A stretch of 64,000 nt of DNA. It comes from Acinetobacter sp. ASP199 (GTDB taxonomy: Bacteria; Pseudomonadota; Gammaproteobacteria; Pseudomonadales; Moraxellaceae). The translations under genes and the position numbers were made by a program. Below are positions 53,612 to 63,294 of this stretch, piece after piece. Location: the NCBI RefSeq assembly GCF_022700675.1, contig NZ_CP062182.1:310001-374000 (forward strand), read 5' to 3'. Every line of letters begins with the position of its first letter. Positions within the stretch are counted from its first letter, which is position 1. Below the pieces are notes generated by a model. It made no database searches and was not told where the DNA came from. It was given only the letters and a program-made list of their open reading frames with translations.

Positions 53612-53687
53612 TGGTGGGTCGTCCGCGACTCGAACGCGGGACCAACGGATTAAAAGTCCGCTGCTCTACCAACTGAGCTAACGACCC
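53612..53687 (-). tRNA. tRNA-Lys (TTT), copy 2
   Basis: Identical 76-base tRNA with encoded CCA, 72 bp from copy 1 and 20 bp from copy 3, so the three are one transcript that is cut by RNases. Confidence 0.97.
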
Positions 53688-53707
53688 ATCTTAGGCTGTC
53701 AAATAAA

Positions 53708-53783
53708 TGGTGGGTCGTCCGCGACTCGAACGCGGGACCAACGGATTAAAAGTCCGCTGCTCTACCAACTGAGCTAACGACCC
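53708..53783 (-). tRNA. tRNA-Lys (TTT), copy 3 (promoter-proximal)
   Basis: Identical 76-base tRNA with encoded CCA. It is the first of the array after the predicted promoter at 53803-53830. Confidence 0.97.
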
Positions 53784-53802
53784 ATATCATTTGATGGAGC
53801 GT

Positions 53803-53830
53803 ATTGTAGCAAGATATGAAATCAGCGCAA
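53803..53830 (-). promoter_or_regulatory. predicted promoter of the tRNA-Lys array
   Basis: On the minus strand TTGCGC and TACAAT are 16 bp apart, with a GC-rich stretch (ACGCTCC) just after the -10 box as in stringently controlled stable-RNA promoters. The start would be about 13 bp before the first tRNA. Confidence 0.55.
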
Positions 53831-53914
53831 GTAAAAAATAACAAAGTTGCCTATGTTTGATTATAAATGCAACAAATTGAATTTATATACACAAAAAATA
53901 GGCAACTTCGGTAC

Positions 53915-55756
53915 TTAGAAGCGATATTGATAGGCCTGGATGTTGGCAAAAACCTCTGGCGTTACATCGCAATAAGCATCCGATCCTGGTAAGCAAACCA
54001 GTAGACGCTCATCTGTTTTGCTTGGGTCAAATGATTGCTCTTTCAATTTATTTTTCTGATATTTAAAAGTACCCGTGGTTTCGACCTGTTGCTGTATACG
54101 CAGGAATACCGGAACAGCATAAGCAGGCAGGCATTTCTTGAAACAGCTCAGCATGTCTTTCAGGTCAGTATCGCTCAGCTCAGCTTCCGGTTTCAGCGTA
54201 ATGGCTGCCATACCGGCACGACCATTGGTATTTGGAATTTCCACCCCATACACCACTGCTTCCACAATCTTGTCATACTCGGTCAGCATGTTTTCCACTT
54301 CAGTAGTCGATACATTTTCACCTTTCCAGCGGAAAGTATCACCGAGACGGTCAACAAACTGCGCATGACGGAAACCGATGTCGCGGACTAGGTCGCCGGT
54401 ATTGAAATAGGCGTCACCTTTGCAGAACACATCTTTTAGAATGACAGACTTATTCTTTTCCGGATCGGTATAGCCATCAAATGGGGAACGACGGGTAATT
54501 TTACCAATCAACAGGCCTGTTGCGCCTTTTTTGACGCGTTTACAGTGGCCTTTGGCATCACGTACCGGCTCGTTTTTGTCTTTATCGAATTCAACAATGG
54601 CATACGGAGTCGGAGAGAAACCGACAGTATTGTCAAAGTTAAACACATTACTGAAGCCGACATTACCTTCACTGGATGCATATAGCTCCAGTACTTCTTC
54701 AATGCCGAAACGGTTTTTGAATTTATCCCAGATGTTCGGACGCATGCCGTTACCGATCATTTTCTTGACGCGGTGACCTTTTTCCAGCTCGGAAGGCGGT
54801 GCATCCATCAGGTAACGACACAGTTCACCGACATAACCAATCACAGAAGCATCAAATTTTTGTACATCTTTCCAGAATGAAGAAGTTGAGAATTTACGGC
54901 GAATCGCAAATGTCCCTGCACCGGCAATCACGCCACACCAGCACACCACCATACCCGTTGCGTGATACAGGGGCAGGGTGCAGTACATCACATCCTCTTT
55001 ACCCAGATTTAGCACATGACCATAGGTGCCATAGGCAAGGGTCCAGCGGCTATTGGTAAAAATGACAGCTTTTGGTAAACCGGTTGTGCCGGAAGTGTAG
55101 ATGTAAAATAGACCATCTTTACCTTGCACACTATGTGTTGTTGATGGATTAAACTTCGGGAAAGTATCAATAACTTCAGCGAGATTGATAAAACCTTCAG
55201 GTGCCTGGCCAGGGTTTTGCTGAGTAGGTTGATCGGCAAACCAGTGGAAACGGTCCGATGCGATATTTAATTCATGACGGATTTCGGCAACTGCGGCGTG
55301 ACATTCTTCACCCACAATTACTGCAATCGGCTTGACCAGATTAATGCTGTGCGCCAGCACCTTACCGACTTGTGAGGTGTTCAGCAGGGCAATGGTCACA
55401 CCAAGCTTGGCCAGACCAATCACGCTGGCGATCATTTCCGGACGGTTCTCGACCATCAGGGCAACGACATCACCTTTTTTTGCACCTAGCGACAGGTAGT
55501 AATGTGCAATCTGGTTGGCCCAGCCATTCAGTTCTGTATAGCTAAAGCTCTGATCTTCAAAACGCAGGGCAATGCCTTCAGGGTTGCACTGTACCGCTTT
55601 TTCAAAGGCGAGACCCAGACCTGCAGCGGTATTCGGGGTACGTAAATAAGCCTGCCTAAGTCCATTTACCAAGTTCGGCACTTTTTTCAGGAAAGCGGGG
55701 ATTTTGGCTGCGACATCAGCAATACCAATCAGATCATGTTGTGTGGTTTGGCTCAT
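53915..55756 (-). CDS. long-chain acyl-CoA synthetase (FATP/FadD6-like)
   Basis: A 613-residue AMP-forming enzyme that activates long- or very-long-chain fatty acids with ATP and CoA. The AMP motif YIYTSGTTGLPKAV (about 219-232), the YATP-like segment ELYASSEGNVGFSN (about 355-368), and the FRWKGENVSTTEVEN motif (about 475-490) are intact. The start MSQTTQHDLIGIADVA has AGGA nine bases upstream. The order of motifs fits the FATP/VLACS group rather than E. coli FadD. It stands alone; a weak long-loop hairpin (AGTTGCCTAT/ATAGGCAACT at 53843-53911) follows it. Confidence 0.92.
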   Translation of the reverse strand: MSQTTQHDLIGIADVAAKIPAFLKKVPNLVNGLRQAYLRTPNTAAGLGLAFEKAVQCNPEGIALRFEDQSFSYTELNGWANQIAHYYLSLGAKKGDVVALMVENRPEMIASVIGLAKLGVTIALLNTSQVGKVLAHSINLVKPIAVIVGEECHAAVAEIRHELNIASDRFHWFADQPTQQNPGQAPEGFINLAEVIDTFPKFNPSTTHSVQGKDGLFYIYTSGTTGLPKAVIFTNSRWTLAYGTYGHVLNLGKEDVMYCTLPLYHATGMVVCWCGVIAGAGTFAIRRKFSTSSFWKDVQKFDASVIGYVGELCRYLMDAPPSELEKGHRVKKMIGNGMRPNIWDKFKNRFGIEEVLELYASSEGNVGFSNVFNFDNTVGFSPTPYAIVEFDKDKNEPVRDAKGHCKRVKKGATGLLIGKITRRSPFDGYTDPEKNKSVILKDVFCKGDAYFNTGDLVRDIGFRHAQFVDRLGDTFRWKGENVSTTEVENMLTEYDKIVEAVVYGVEIPNTNGRAGMAAITLKPEAELSDTDLKDMLSCFKKCLPAYAVPVFLRIQQQVETTGTFKYQKNKLKEQSFDPSKTDERLLVCLPGSDAYCDVTPEVFANIQAYQYRF

Positions 55757-55871
55757 GGTAATCCTATTTCTTTTACGTATCCGATACGTGCACTGAATAT
55801 GTAATAACTCTCTGTTATAGTTTTAATGGTTGATTTAAAGAGTAATCAACCTAATTTGACTAAATCTAGCA

Positions 55872-55907
55872 AAAAAAACCTAGTCACCGAAATGACTAGG
55901 TTTTTTT
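55872..55907 (-). terminator. rne terminator
   Basis: AAAAAAACCTAGTCA and TGACTAGGTTTTTTT form a 15 bp stem with a 6-base loop, 22 bp past the rne stop. Confidence 0.85.
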
Positions 55908-55928
55908 AGATTACTACAATTGGGCGAA

Positions 55929-58900
55929 TTATGACTCAGTTGCAGTATTGGCTTTTTTCGGTGGACGGCCACGTGGGCGACGTGGACGGGCAGGAGATTT
56001 CTCTGCCTTTTCAGCTTCCGCTTCCACTGTTTCAACTTTAACTTCGGTTGCTTCAGCAGTATTTTCAGCTACTGGGGCTACTTCTTCGGTCGCTGTAGCT
56101 GTTTCTGGAGCCGCTGGTGCTTCAGTCGCCGCCGGAACAGTTTCAGTCTGTTCTGCAACTACTGGTTCAGCATGGGCTACAGGAGTTTCTGCTTGTGGCA
56201 CTTCTACTTCAGCAACAGGTGTTTCAGGTGCAGTCGTTTGAGCTTCACTTGCTAGCGTAGCAGAGTTTTCTTCAGTCTGAGCTGCCTGTTTTACTTGTAC
56301 CAGTGCCTGTTCCGCAGCAAGTTTTGCTAAACGACGACGTTCACGCGGATCGTTAGCAACACGCTTGTCTGACACAGGTTTTGGTGGCGTCAGATCTAGT
56401 ACCGGAGCGGGTTCTGGTTCTGGCTGAGCCTTGCTCACTTCCACATCACGTGTCACCGGCTTTTTCTCGGCAGTCACAGCCAAAACAACAGTTTCGTTGT
56501 ATTGCTGAGTGAACTTGTCCAGCGCGCGGTTAAAGGTTGCCATCAGACCAAACTGTTCAATCAGTACTGAACAATCTTCACCGTACACATGACGGATCAG
56601 GCTGCCTACAGTGTACTGACCAAGTGTTGGTACTTGTGAAGGACGAAGCTGAGTGGCTTGGGCCTGCTGACCTTGTGCAGCACGACGCTCACGACGACGT
56701 TGACGTGGGTCATTGCTGGCACGAGATTTTTCAGCCTTCGGAGCTACTTGCTCAAGCGCTGCTGCTGGAGCAGGTGCTTCAGTCAGATCGGTCGCTTCAG
56801 TTTTCTCTTCCAGTTCTGCTGCCATCGTTGCTACAGCTGGCGCCTTTTCAGGTGCAGTTTCAGCAGGAGCAGCAACCACAGGTGCAGTACTGTTCAGTGC
56901 CACAATGTCACTTTGGCCTTGATCGATATTCACAACCATGGCTGTTGGGGTCACTTCCTGACGCGGTGCATCAATCAGTTCTACACGGACTTGCTGCTCA
57001 TTTGTAGCAGGTGCTTCAACAACAGCAGGTGCCTGAGGTGCAGCAGCCTGTTCATTCAGTACACTTTGATCGCGGTGGCGATTTGGGCGTTCTGGACGTT
57101 GCTGGTTGCGACGGTCACGACGTGGTACAGCATTTTGCTGTTCAGCTTGAGCATCCTGGTTGTGCTCCTGCTGATGGCGCGGGTTCTTGCGCTTTTGCTC
57201 ACGTTGTTCTTGACGCTGTTCCTGACGAGACAATTGAACCACTTCTTCATGCACTTGCTGCTGTGCATTGTCATGTTGTTGTGGCTCGCGTTGCTCTTTA
57301 TGCTTGTTATTGCGCTGTTTTTTATTGCTGCGTTGTGATTTTTCTTCACGTTCAGCTTTTTCAGCCTGATCACGCTCTGGTTTGTGCGCCACAGTTGATG
57401 GTGCAAGATAAGCATTGCTGCTTGCAGCAGCTTGCTGTGGTACATGTTGCGGTGCTTGCTGTGCAACAGGCGCAGCAACCTGACCGAATTGACCACGGCT
57501 CACTGCACCGCCATTGATCATTTGTTCAATCGCAGCAGCTGCATTGTTTGCAGTACGTGATTGATCAACAGTCGCAGCCTGTTTTTGTACAAACAGGTTT
57601 TCTAACCATGCACATGGGCTTGTCGATGCTTGAACAGGGGCAGCAACTTGCGCAGGCGCTTGTTGAGCAACCGTTGCTTGCTGTGCATTCTGGTTTTGAT
57701 TTTGATTATTGCGGCGTTTATTGTTTCTGCTGTTGTTTTGTTGCTGAGCAGGCACTGGTGCGGCAGCATGTGCATGCTGCTCTTCTTCTAAATGCCATTC
57801 AGATGCTTCATAACCCAGTTCTTTTTCGCTTGAACGTGTTGCTTCAGTACGTTCATAGCTCGTTGGTGCAAAACCTTCAGGATTATAAGAAATCTCGTAA
57901 TGCGGTGTTTCCAGGTGTGGGTGTGGCAATACAGTCACACGTGTATTTGAAGTCTGTTCCAGGTAAACCAGGCTGTGACGCTTTTCATTCAACAAGAATG
58001 CTGCGATCTCAACCGGTACTTCAACCTGAACTTCACCATGTCGTTCACGCAGGGCAATCTCTTCCACTTTACGCATAATTGAAAGTGATAGCGAGCGAAG
58101 ATCACGTACCATACCTGTGCCATGACAGCGTGGGCATACATAGCCAGTCGCTTCTTCTAAAGAAGGACGCAGACGTTGACGGCTCATTTCCATCAGGCCA
58201 AAACGTGAAAGTTGACCAAACTGGATACGTGCACGGTCACTTTGTGTTGCTTCACGCAGTTTCGCTTCAACCATACGCTGGTTGCGGTCTTTGGTCATGT
58301 CGATAAAGTCGATCACGACTAAGCCACCAATATCACGTAAACGTAACTGGCGTGCAATTTCTTCAGCAGCTTCAAGGTTGGTATTTAACGCTGTATCTTC
58401 AACGTCCTGACCACGAGTCGATTTTGCCGAGTTAATGTCGATTGAAACCAATGCTTCAGTCTGGTCAATTACGATTGAACCCCCTGAAGGAAGTTTGACT
58501 TCGCGCTCATAAGCCGTTTGGATCTGGCTTTCGATACCGAAGTGAGCAAATAAAGGCTCATTTAGTGTATAGGTTTTCAGCTTGTCTAACTGACGTGGCA
58601 TCACCGCTTTTACGAAGTTATACGCTTCGTTATACGCTTGCTCTGAGTCAATCAGGATTTCAGCAACATCATCACGTAAATAATCACGGATCGCACGAGT
58701 CACCACGCCTGCTTCTTGATGAACCAGCATTGGTGATGGACCAGAGCTTGCAGTGCTTTGGATTTGCGCCCAAAGATCCATCAAATGTTGTAGGTCAAGT
58801 TGCAGTTCTTCTTGAGAACGGCCAATCCCTGCGGTACGAACGATCACGCTCATGCCACGTGGTACATTTAAAGATGCCAGCATTTCTTTCAGTTCTTCAC

Positions 58901-59336
58901 GCACTGAACCAGAAATCTGACGGCTAATACCACCACCTTTCGGATTATTTGGCATCAATACCAAATAACGGCCAGCAAGAGAGATGAAAGTAGAAAGGGC
59001 AGCACCTTTATTGCCACGTTCTTCTTTTTCCACCTGAACCAAAAGCTCGGTGCCTTCAGTGATCAGTTCGCGGATATTTGAAGTCTGGCGAGGATCTGCT
59101 TTGTAATAAGTATTGGCAATTTCACGCATCGACAAGAAACCTTGACGACCCGCACCGTATTCAACGAATACAGCTTCTAAAGAAGGTTCTACGCGAGTCA
59201 CGTGACCTTTATAGATATTAGATTTCTTTTGTTCACGGGTACGATTCTCTAAATCGAAATCGTAAAGACGCTGACCAGTGACAAGTGCAACGCGAATTTC
59301 TTCGGCATGTGTTGCATTAATCAACATACGTTTCAT
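55929..59336 (-). CDS. rne: ribonuclease E
   Basis: RNase E makes the first cuts in most mRNAs, matures rRNA and tRNA, and scaffolds the degradosome. The 1135-residue protein has the S1 domain (about 38-120), the DNase-I-like catalytic core with the magnesium Asp residues in SIDINSAK (about 303) and VIDFIDM (about 346), and the zinc-link CPRCHGTG (about 404). From about residue 530 on it is a disordered scaffold of Gln/Asn/Arg-rich and then Ala/Glu/Pro-rich sequence with several NDPRxRRRxRR-type basic patches that can bind RNA or partners, ending in [11 protein letters not shown], an AT-hook-like motif. PNPase (3262) is its usual partner. The long 5' leader suggests autoregulation. Confidence 0.97.
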   Translation of the reverse strand: MKRMLINATHAEEIRVALVTGQRLYDFDLENRTREQKKSNIYKGHVTRVEPSLEAVFVEYGAGRQGFLSMREIANTYYKADPRQTSNIRELITEGTELLVQVEKEERGNKGAALSTFISLAGRYLVLMPNNPKGGGISRQISGSVREELKEMLASLNVPRGMSVIVRTAGIGRSQEELQLDLQHLMDLWAQIQSTASSGPSPMLVHQEAGVVTRAIRDYLRDDVAEILIDSEQAYNEAYNFVKAVMPRQLDKLKTYTLNEPLFAHFGIESQIQTAYEREVKLPSGGSIVIDQTEALVSIDINSAKSTRGQDVEDTALNTNLEAAEEIARQLRLRDIGGLVVIDFIDMTKDRNQRMVEAKLREATQSDRARIQFGQLSRFGLMEMSRQRLRPSLEEATGYVCPRCHGTGMVRDLRSLSLSIMRKVEEIALRERHGEVQVEVPVEIAAFLLNEKRHSLVYLEQTSNTRVTVLPHPHLETPHYEISYNPEGFAPTSYERTEATRSSEKELGYEASEWHLEEEQHAHAAAPVPAQQQNNSRNNKRRNNQNQNQNAQQATVAQQAPAQVAAPVQASTSPCAWLENLFVQKQAATVDQSRTANNAAAAIEQMINGGAVSRGQFGQVAAPVAQQAPQHVPQQAAASSNAYLAPSTVAHKPERDQAEKAEREEKSQRSNKKQRNNKHKEQREPQQHDNAQQQVHEEVVQLSRQEQRQEQREQKRKNPRHQQEHNQDAQAEQQNAVPRRDRRNQQRPERPNRHRDQSVLNEQAAAPQAPAVVEAPATNEQQVRVELIDAPRQEVTPTAMVVNIDQGQSDIVALNSTAPVVAAPAETAPEKAPAVATMAAELEEKTEATDLTEAPAPAAALEQVAPKAEKSRASNDPRQRRRERRAAQGQQAQATQLRPSQVPTLGQYTVGSLIRHVYGEDCSVLIEQFGLMATFNRALDKFTQQYNETVVLAVTAEKKPVTRDVEVSKAQPEPEPAPVLDLTPPKPVSDKRVANDPRERRRLAKLAAEQALVQVKQAAQTEENSATLASEAQTTAPETPVAEVEVPQAETPVAHAEPVVAEQTETVPAATEAPAAPETATATEEVAPVAENTAEATEVKVETVEAEAEKAEKSPARPRRPRGRPPKKANTATES

Positions 59337-60106
59337 GGGTGTAACACCTTATAGTGATACACAGCAAAAAATCGCTATACACGTAGCGAACATCACACAT
59401 CACGGATCAATGGCTCAGATCTGCAATGAATTTCATTGTGGTCTGAGTCTTTTATGACCGAGCTCTATTTAATATAGATGGGCTTCGGTTTTGATTCACG
59501 TATTGATGATGGCAATACGGCTTCAATCTTTAAACGATTAAAGTCACCTGAACGCTTCACTGGCGGACGAGCGGTGCATTGGATGTGAGTAACTTTCACT
59601 GTCACATTGCTCGAAGATCATCCCTTCTTTGTAGATAGAGTGTCTTGATACGGAATTATCGTCGTACCTTTACAAACTGTGCAGATCCAATGCATCAAAC
59701 GCTGTAGCCTGAAGTCGTCTTCAGGGTGCGACTAATCTGATGTGTATCAGTTTACGTTTAAAAGCCAACTAGGTTGGCGACATATTTTTTCAGACAAACT
59801 GATTTATGTACCTGAGGTACAATTAAACGCAACAGTTTGCTTTTTTGCCGATATAATAAGCCTTCGGCGTCGGCATAATTCTTTTGGGACCTTTCCGTAT
59901 TATGTGAGGGTTTAATTGAATGATCATGTACAGAAGTAAATCTGTCATACACCAACTTTTACTCACAAACGATGGTTTCCGTGCGCTGACTATATCAAAC
60001 CTTGCATCATCTGCCTATGGGCTAAGCTTATGTTTCTTGTGTAAAGCATAGCCTAAGTGGTCATTTGTTAATCAATTTCAATCAATTTTTAGGTCATAGT
60101 AACTGT
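59337..60106. other. 770 bp spacer between rne and rluC; probable rne 5' leader
   Basis: Divergent regulatory region. By analogy with E. coli, where rne has a long leader through which RNase E controls its own mRNA, most of it is likely the rne 5' UTR. Short inverted repeats are seen (GCCAACTAGGTTGGC at 59763-59777; GTACCTGAGGTAC at 59808-59820; CAATGAATTTCATTG at 59431-59445). I see no protein gene; a 65-codon minus-strand frame at 59758-59955 has no support. Confidence 0.5.
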
Positions 60107-61075
60107 ATGAATTCTACGCAACAATGGCAAAACGTCACGTGGTTTGAGGTGGATGAACACCAAGATGGACAGCGAATCGATAATTTCCTGTTCACTCGTC
60201 TGAAAGGTGTACCAAAAAGCCGCATCTATCGTTTGATCCGTGAAGGCCAGGTTCGCGTGAATAAAAAACGAATTAAGGCAGAAACTAAACTGGCGATTGG
60301 TGATCAAATCCGTGTGGCACCAATACGTTATGAACAAAAAGATGAATCTGCTGCACCGGTTTCTGATAAGGTCGCTCAAGGTCTGTTGGCACGTGTAATT
60401 TATGAAGATGAAGGCTTGATGGTGGTGAATAAACCATCGGGTATTGCTGTGCATGGAGGGAGTGGTGTGGCCTATGGCCTGATCGAAGGTCTGCGTGCTG
60501 CAACGGGTAAAAAATACTTGGAACTGATCCACCGGATTGACCGTGACACTTCGGGTCTGGTGATGATCTCGAAAAAACGTAGTGTGCTTAAAACTCTGCA
60601 AGATTTATTACGTGAACATAAAATTAAAAAAACTTATGCAGCAGTCGTAAAAGGGCAAGTAAGTCTGGATAAGCAATTAATTGATGCACCTTTACACCGT
60701 TATGAACTATCTAATGGTGAACGTCGTGTCCGTGTCTCTAAAGAAGGTAAGGATTCGAAAACCCAGTGGAACGTAGCAGAGCGTTTTATGCATGCCACAC
60801 TGGTATATGCCTCTCCGCTTTCCGGACGTACCCATCAGATTCGTGTGCATGGTCTAAGTATCGGTCATCCACTGGTTGGCGATGAAAAGTATGGGCATGA
60901 AACTGAATATCGTGGACCAAAACCACGCCGTTTGTGCCTACATGCCATGCGTCTGGAAATTCCGGGTTATCCTGTGATTGAAGCACCATTACCTGAAGAT
61001 ATGCAGAGTCTGGTGGCGCAGTTAAGAGCGCAGAAGGCGGATAAAGTGGTCGCGTCAGAAGTGGACGACGAGTAA
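60107..61075 (+). CDS. rluC: 23S rRNA pseudouridine synthase RluC-like
   Basis: RluC makes pseudouridines 955, 2504 and 2580 in 23S rRNA (E. coli numbering). The 322-residue protein has an N-terminal S4 domain (QRIDNFLFTRLKGVPKSRIYRLIREGQVRVN, about 19-49) and the RluA-family core with the catalytic Asp in LIHRIDRDTSGLVMISK (about 145). GRTHQIRVHGLSIGHPLVGD is also typical. The ATG at 60107 is preferred to a TTG frame from 60065. The order rne / rluC divergent, with a HAD phosphatase gene after rluC, is a common gamma-proteobacterial arrangement and supports the name. Confidence 0.94.
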   Translation: MNSTQQWQNVTWFEVDEHQDGQRIDNFLFTRLKGVPKSRIYRLIREGQVRVNKKRIKAETKLAIGDQIRVAPIRYEQKDESAAPVSDKVAQGLLARVIYEDEGLMVVNKPSGIAVHGGSGVAYGLIEGLRAATGKKYLELIHRIDRDTSGLVMISKKRSVLKTLQDLLREHKIKKTYAAVVKGQVSLDKQLIDAPLHRYELSNGERRVRVSKEGKDSKTQWNVAERFMHATLVYASPLSGRTHQIRVHGLSIGHPLVGDEKYGHETEYRGPKPRRLCLHAMRLEIPGYPVIEAPLPEDMQSLVAQLRAQKADKVVASEVDDE

Positions 61076-61202
61076 TTTTTTTAGCTTTTTAATGAGCCTT
61101 CTCTGATCTTGCTTCATTTAAGTGGGGAAAGTCCCTCTTTTTATTAGAGTGGGTGAGATTAAAATGATATGCAAAATGTAGTTTTGCGACTTCTTGATGA
61201 AT

Positions 61203-61361
61203 CCTCTCCCTAACCCTCTCCTTTAATAAAGGAGAGGGAACATTATTTAACGAATGGTAGTGATGAATTAAAGTTTGTTCAAAATTCGGCTTTAGTTTTT
61301 CCCCATAATCTATCTAATAATGAAAAATTCCCTCTCCTTTTAGGAGAGGGTTAGGGAGAGG
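61203..61361. repeat. inverted pair of hairpin repeats, copy D
   Basis: Two hairpins of the same type face each other: 61203-61238 (CCTCTCCCTAACCCTCTCCT, then TTAATA and AGGAGAGGG) and 61330-61361 (its reverse complement with a 4-base loop difference). Each arm is itself a hairpin, so 61203-61361 can also fold as one large structure. It lacks the CATAAATCA ends of copies A and B. It lies between rluC and the HAD gene and probably shields or ends the rluC message. Confidence 0.8.
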
Positions 61362-61400
61362 TCAACAATCAAACCCTGAATCAAATATTAGGAACCTTAT

Positions 61401-62069
61401 ATGAATTCACCTGTAAAACTGGTCATTTTTGATTGGGATGGCACTTTATTTGATTCAGTGGGTCAAATCGTGGCAAGCCTGCAGTTTGCAGCACAACAGT
61501 TTCAGCAACCACTAACCGATGCAGATGCCAAAAGCATTATTGGCTTAGGTCTGCCGGAAGTTGCGCAGAGACTATTCCCAGCTGTGCCAGAATTGCATGC
61601 GGATATTCTGCAAGTCTATTCAGATCATTATGTAGAAAATTCTGTTGAGGATGCCTGGTTTGAGGGGGTGGCTGAGATGCTCTACGCATTAAAAGATCAA
61701 GGGATCAAACTGGCTGTTGCAACTGGTAAAAGCCGTAAAGGATTGGACCGTGTATTAAAGCAAACGAAGAGTCTGGAACTATTTCATGCGACTCGTGCTG
61801 CCAGTGAAACCAAATCTAAGCCAGATCCTTTAATGTTGGCTGAAATCCTGGCAGAAACTGGTGTACATGCTCATGAAGCGATTATGGTCGGTGATACGTC
61901 TTATGATCTGGAAATGGCGCTGAATATTGCGATGCCAAGTGTAGGCGTAACCTACGGGGTGCATACATTAGAGACTTTAGCGCAGTTTAATCCATTGTCG
62001 ATTGTGAATGATGTCAGCAGTTTACATGAGTTTTTATTGGCTAAAGTCCAATGGAAGGAAGCGATTTAA
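61401..62069 (+). CDS. HAD-superfamily phosphatase (Gph-like)
   Basis: A 222-residue HAD subfamily IA hydrolase. Motif I is FDWDGTLFDS (nucleophile Asp11, acid/base Asp13), motif II is AVATGKS, Lys is in SETKSKPDP and motif IV is MVGDTSYDLEMA. Such proteins remove phosphate from small metabolites such as phosphoglycolate; the substrate is unknown. It usually follows rluC in this group and here does so, separated by the repeat pair. The start MNSPVKLVIFDWDG is well placed. Confidence 0.92.
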   Translation: MNSPVKLVIFDWDGTLFDSVGQIVASLQFAAQQFQQPLTDADAKSIIGLGLPEVAQRLFPAVPELHADILQVYSDHYVENSVEDAWFEGVAEMLYALKDQGIKLAVATGKSRKGLDRVLKQTKSLELFHATRAASETKSKPDPLMLAEILAETGVHAHEAIMVGDTSYDLEMALNIAMPSVGVTYGVHTLETLAQFNPLSIVNDVSSLHEFLLAKVQWKEAI

Positions 62070-62471
62070 TCCAGTATTCTGGGTTCTATCAAATGACAGG
62101 CAATTTATGTAGTTTAAATGTCTGTCATTGCATTCAATTTATGCATTTAGTCTAATCTTTTAGTCTAAAGCTGCAAACTTGATCAATTTAAACTACCAAA
62201 ATTATCAAGAATTCCACCTGGAATTTTTTCAATGTAATTAATCAAATTGTTGTTTTATATAGATTAATATGAGAAATATTTATAGTTAATAGCTATAGCG
62301 AAAAATAAAATAACTATTGGCATTCAGCGGTTAATTTTCCGATTCTTAGACAGTTTATTCTTATGCGCTTTCCAAGAGTGCGATTTTAATGGGTCGCAGG
62401 CTTTTTGCTATGTGGCACAAGCTTCTTGGATTCTTGCATAACGCTCATTTTTGCAGTTTAAGGAAACACTG
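62070..62471. other. 402 bp spacer before the catabolic operon
   Basis: AT-rich region likely to hold the promoter of the operon at 62472. A repeated TTTAGTCTAA (about 62146-62176) and several A/T tracts are seen. I see no gene and no certain -24/-12 or -35/-10 pair. Confidence 0.5.
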
Positions 62472-63269
62472 ATGTCGAATTCTGCTGTTGTTGAATCAGT
62501 TGCACAAGCCCTCCGTAGCGCTGAATTATCAAAAACTGCGATCGCACCGATTCGCCCAGAACTTGGTGGTGAAAGTGCTGACGTAGATATCGCTTATGCC
62601 GTTCAAGAAGTGAACACAGAGCGTGCATTGTCTGAAGGTCGCCGTTTGGTTGGCCGTAAAATTGGTTTGACATCTAAAGTTGTTCAAGCACAGCTTGGCG
62701 TAGATCAGCCTGACTTCGGTATGTTGTTTGCTGATATGGCGTATGGCGACGGTGAAGCGATTCCAGCAGGTTTACTCATTCAACCGAAAGTTGAAGCTGA
62801 AATTGCATTTGTGATCAAACAAGATTTGACCAAAGAAAAACACACTTATGCAGACATTATCAGTGCAACTGACTATGCACTTCCTGCAGTAGAAGTGGTC
62901 GATAGCCGTATCGAAAACTGGAAAATCAGCTTGATCGACACAGTTGCAGATAACGCATCTTCAGCTGCATTCGTTTTAGGTTCTCAACCTGTAAAACTTG
63001 AAAACCTTGATCTTGTGAACTGCAAAATGGTCATGACACGCGGTGAAGAAGTTGTGTCTCAAGGTGTGGGTAAAGCATGTCTAGCAAACCCGATGAATGC
63101 TGCGGTTTGGCTTGCAGATGAAATGGTACGCCGTGGTCGTCCATTGCTTGCAGGCGACATCATTTTAACAGGTGCGCTAGGTCCAATGGTTGTGGCAAAC
63201 CCAGGCGATGAATTCAAAGTTGAAATTGAAGGCTTCGGTTCTGTAACAGCTGCTTTCGCTGCTGAATAA
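62472..63269 (+). CDS. 2-keto-4-pentenoate hydratase family enzyme (meta-cleavage pathway)
   Basis: This enzyme adds water to 2-hydroxypenta-2,4-dienoate (2-keto-4-pentenoate) to give 4-hydroxy-2-oxovalerate, in the lower meta-cleavage route for phenol or phenylpropionate breakdown. The 265-residue protein has the conserved GRKIGLTSK (about 67-75), [20 protein letters not shown] (about 107-118) with the metal-binding Glu residues, [10 protein letters not shown] and the GAL-hinge end. AAGGAAA nine bases before the ATG at 62472 sets the start. It is followed 25 bp later by acetaldehyde dehydrogenase, the enzyme two steps on, which confirms the pathway. Confidence 0.92.
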   Translation: MSNSAVVESVAQALRSAELSKTAIAPIRPELGGESADVDIAYAVQEVNTERALSEGRRLVGRKIGLTSKVVQAQLGVDQPDFGMLFADMAYGDGEAIPAGLLIQPKVEAEIAFVIKQDLTKEKHTYADIISATDYALPAVEVVDSRIENWKISLIDTVADNASSAAFVLGSQPVKLENLDLVNCKMVMTRGEEVVSQGVGKACLANPMNAAVWLADEMVRRGRPLLAGDIILTGALGPMVVANPGDEFKVEIEGFGSVTAAFAAE

Positions 63270-63294
63270 TCCCAGATTCAAAGAGAGTACATTC

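Noticed and set aside
53843..53911. AAGTTGCCTAT/ATAGGCAACTT as a terminator of the acyl-CoA synthetase gene
   Set aside because: The pairing is perfect but the loop is more than 40 bases and the T-run is weak; not strong enough for a separate entry.
56537..57517. Long open frames opposite the 3' half of rne
   Set aside because: They mirror the low-complexity Ala/Gln/Glu codons of the RNase E scaffold and have no protein-like features.
59758..59955. 65-codon minus-strand frame in the rne-rluC spacer
   Set aside because: It lies in the likely rne leader, lacks a start signal and has no protein-like pattern.
62408..62430. TGGCAC followed by CTTGG as a possible sigma-54 promoter for the catabolic operon
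   Set aside because: The spacing between GG and the expected GC is wrong and the -12 GC is missing.
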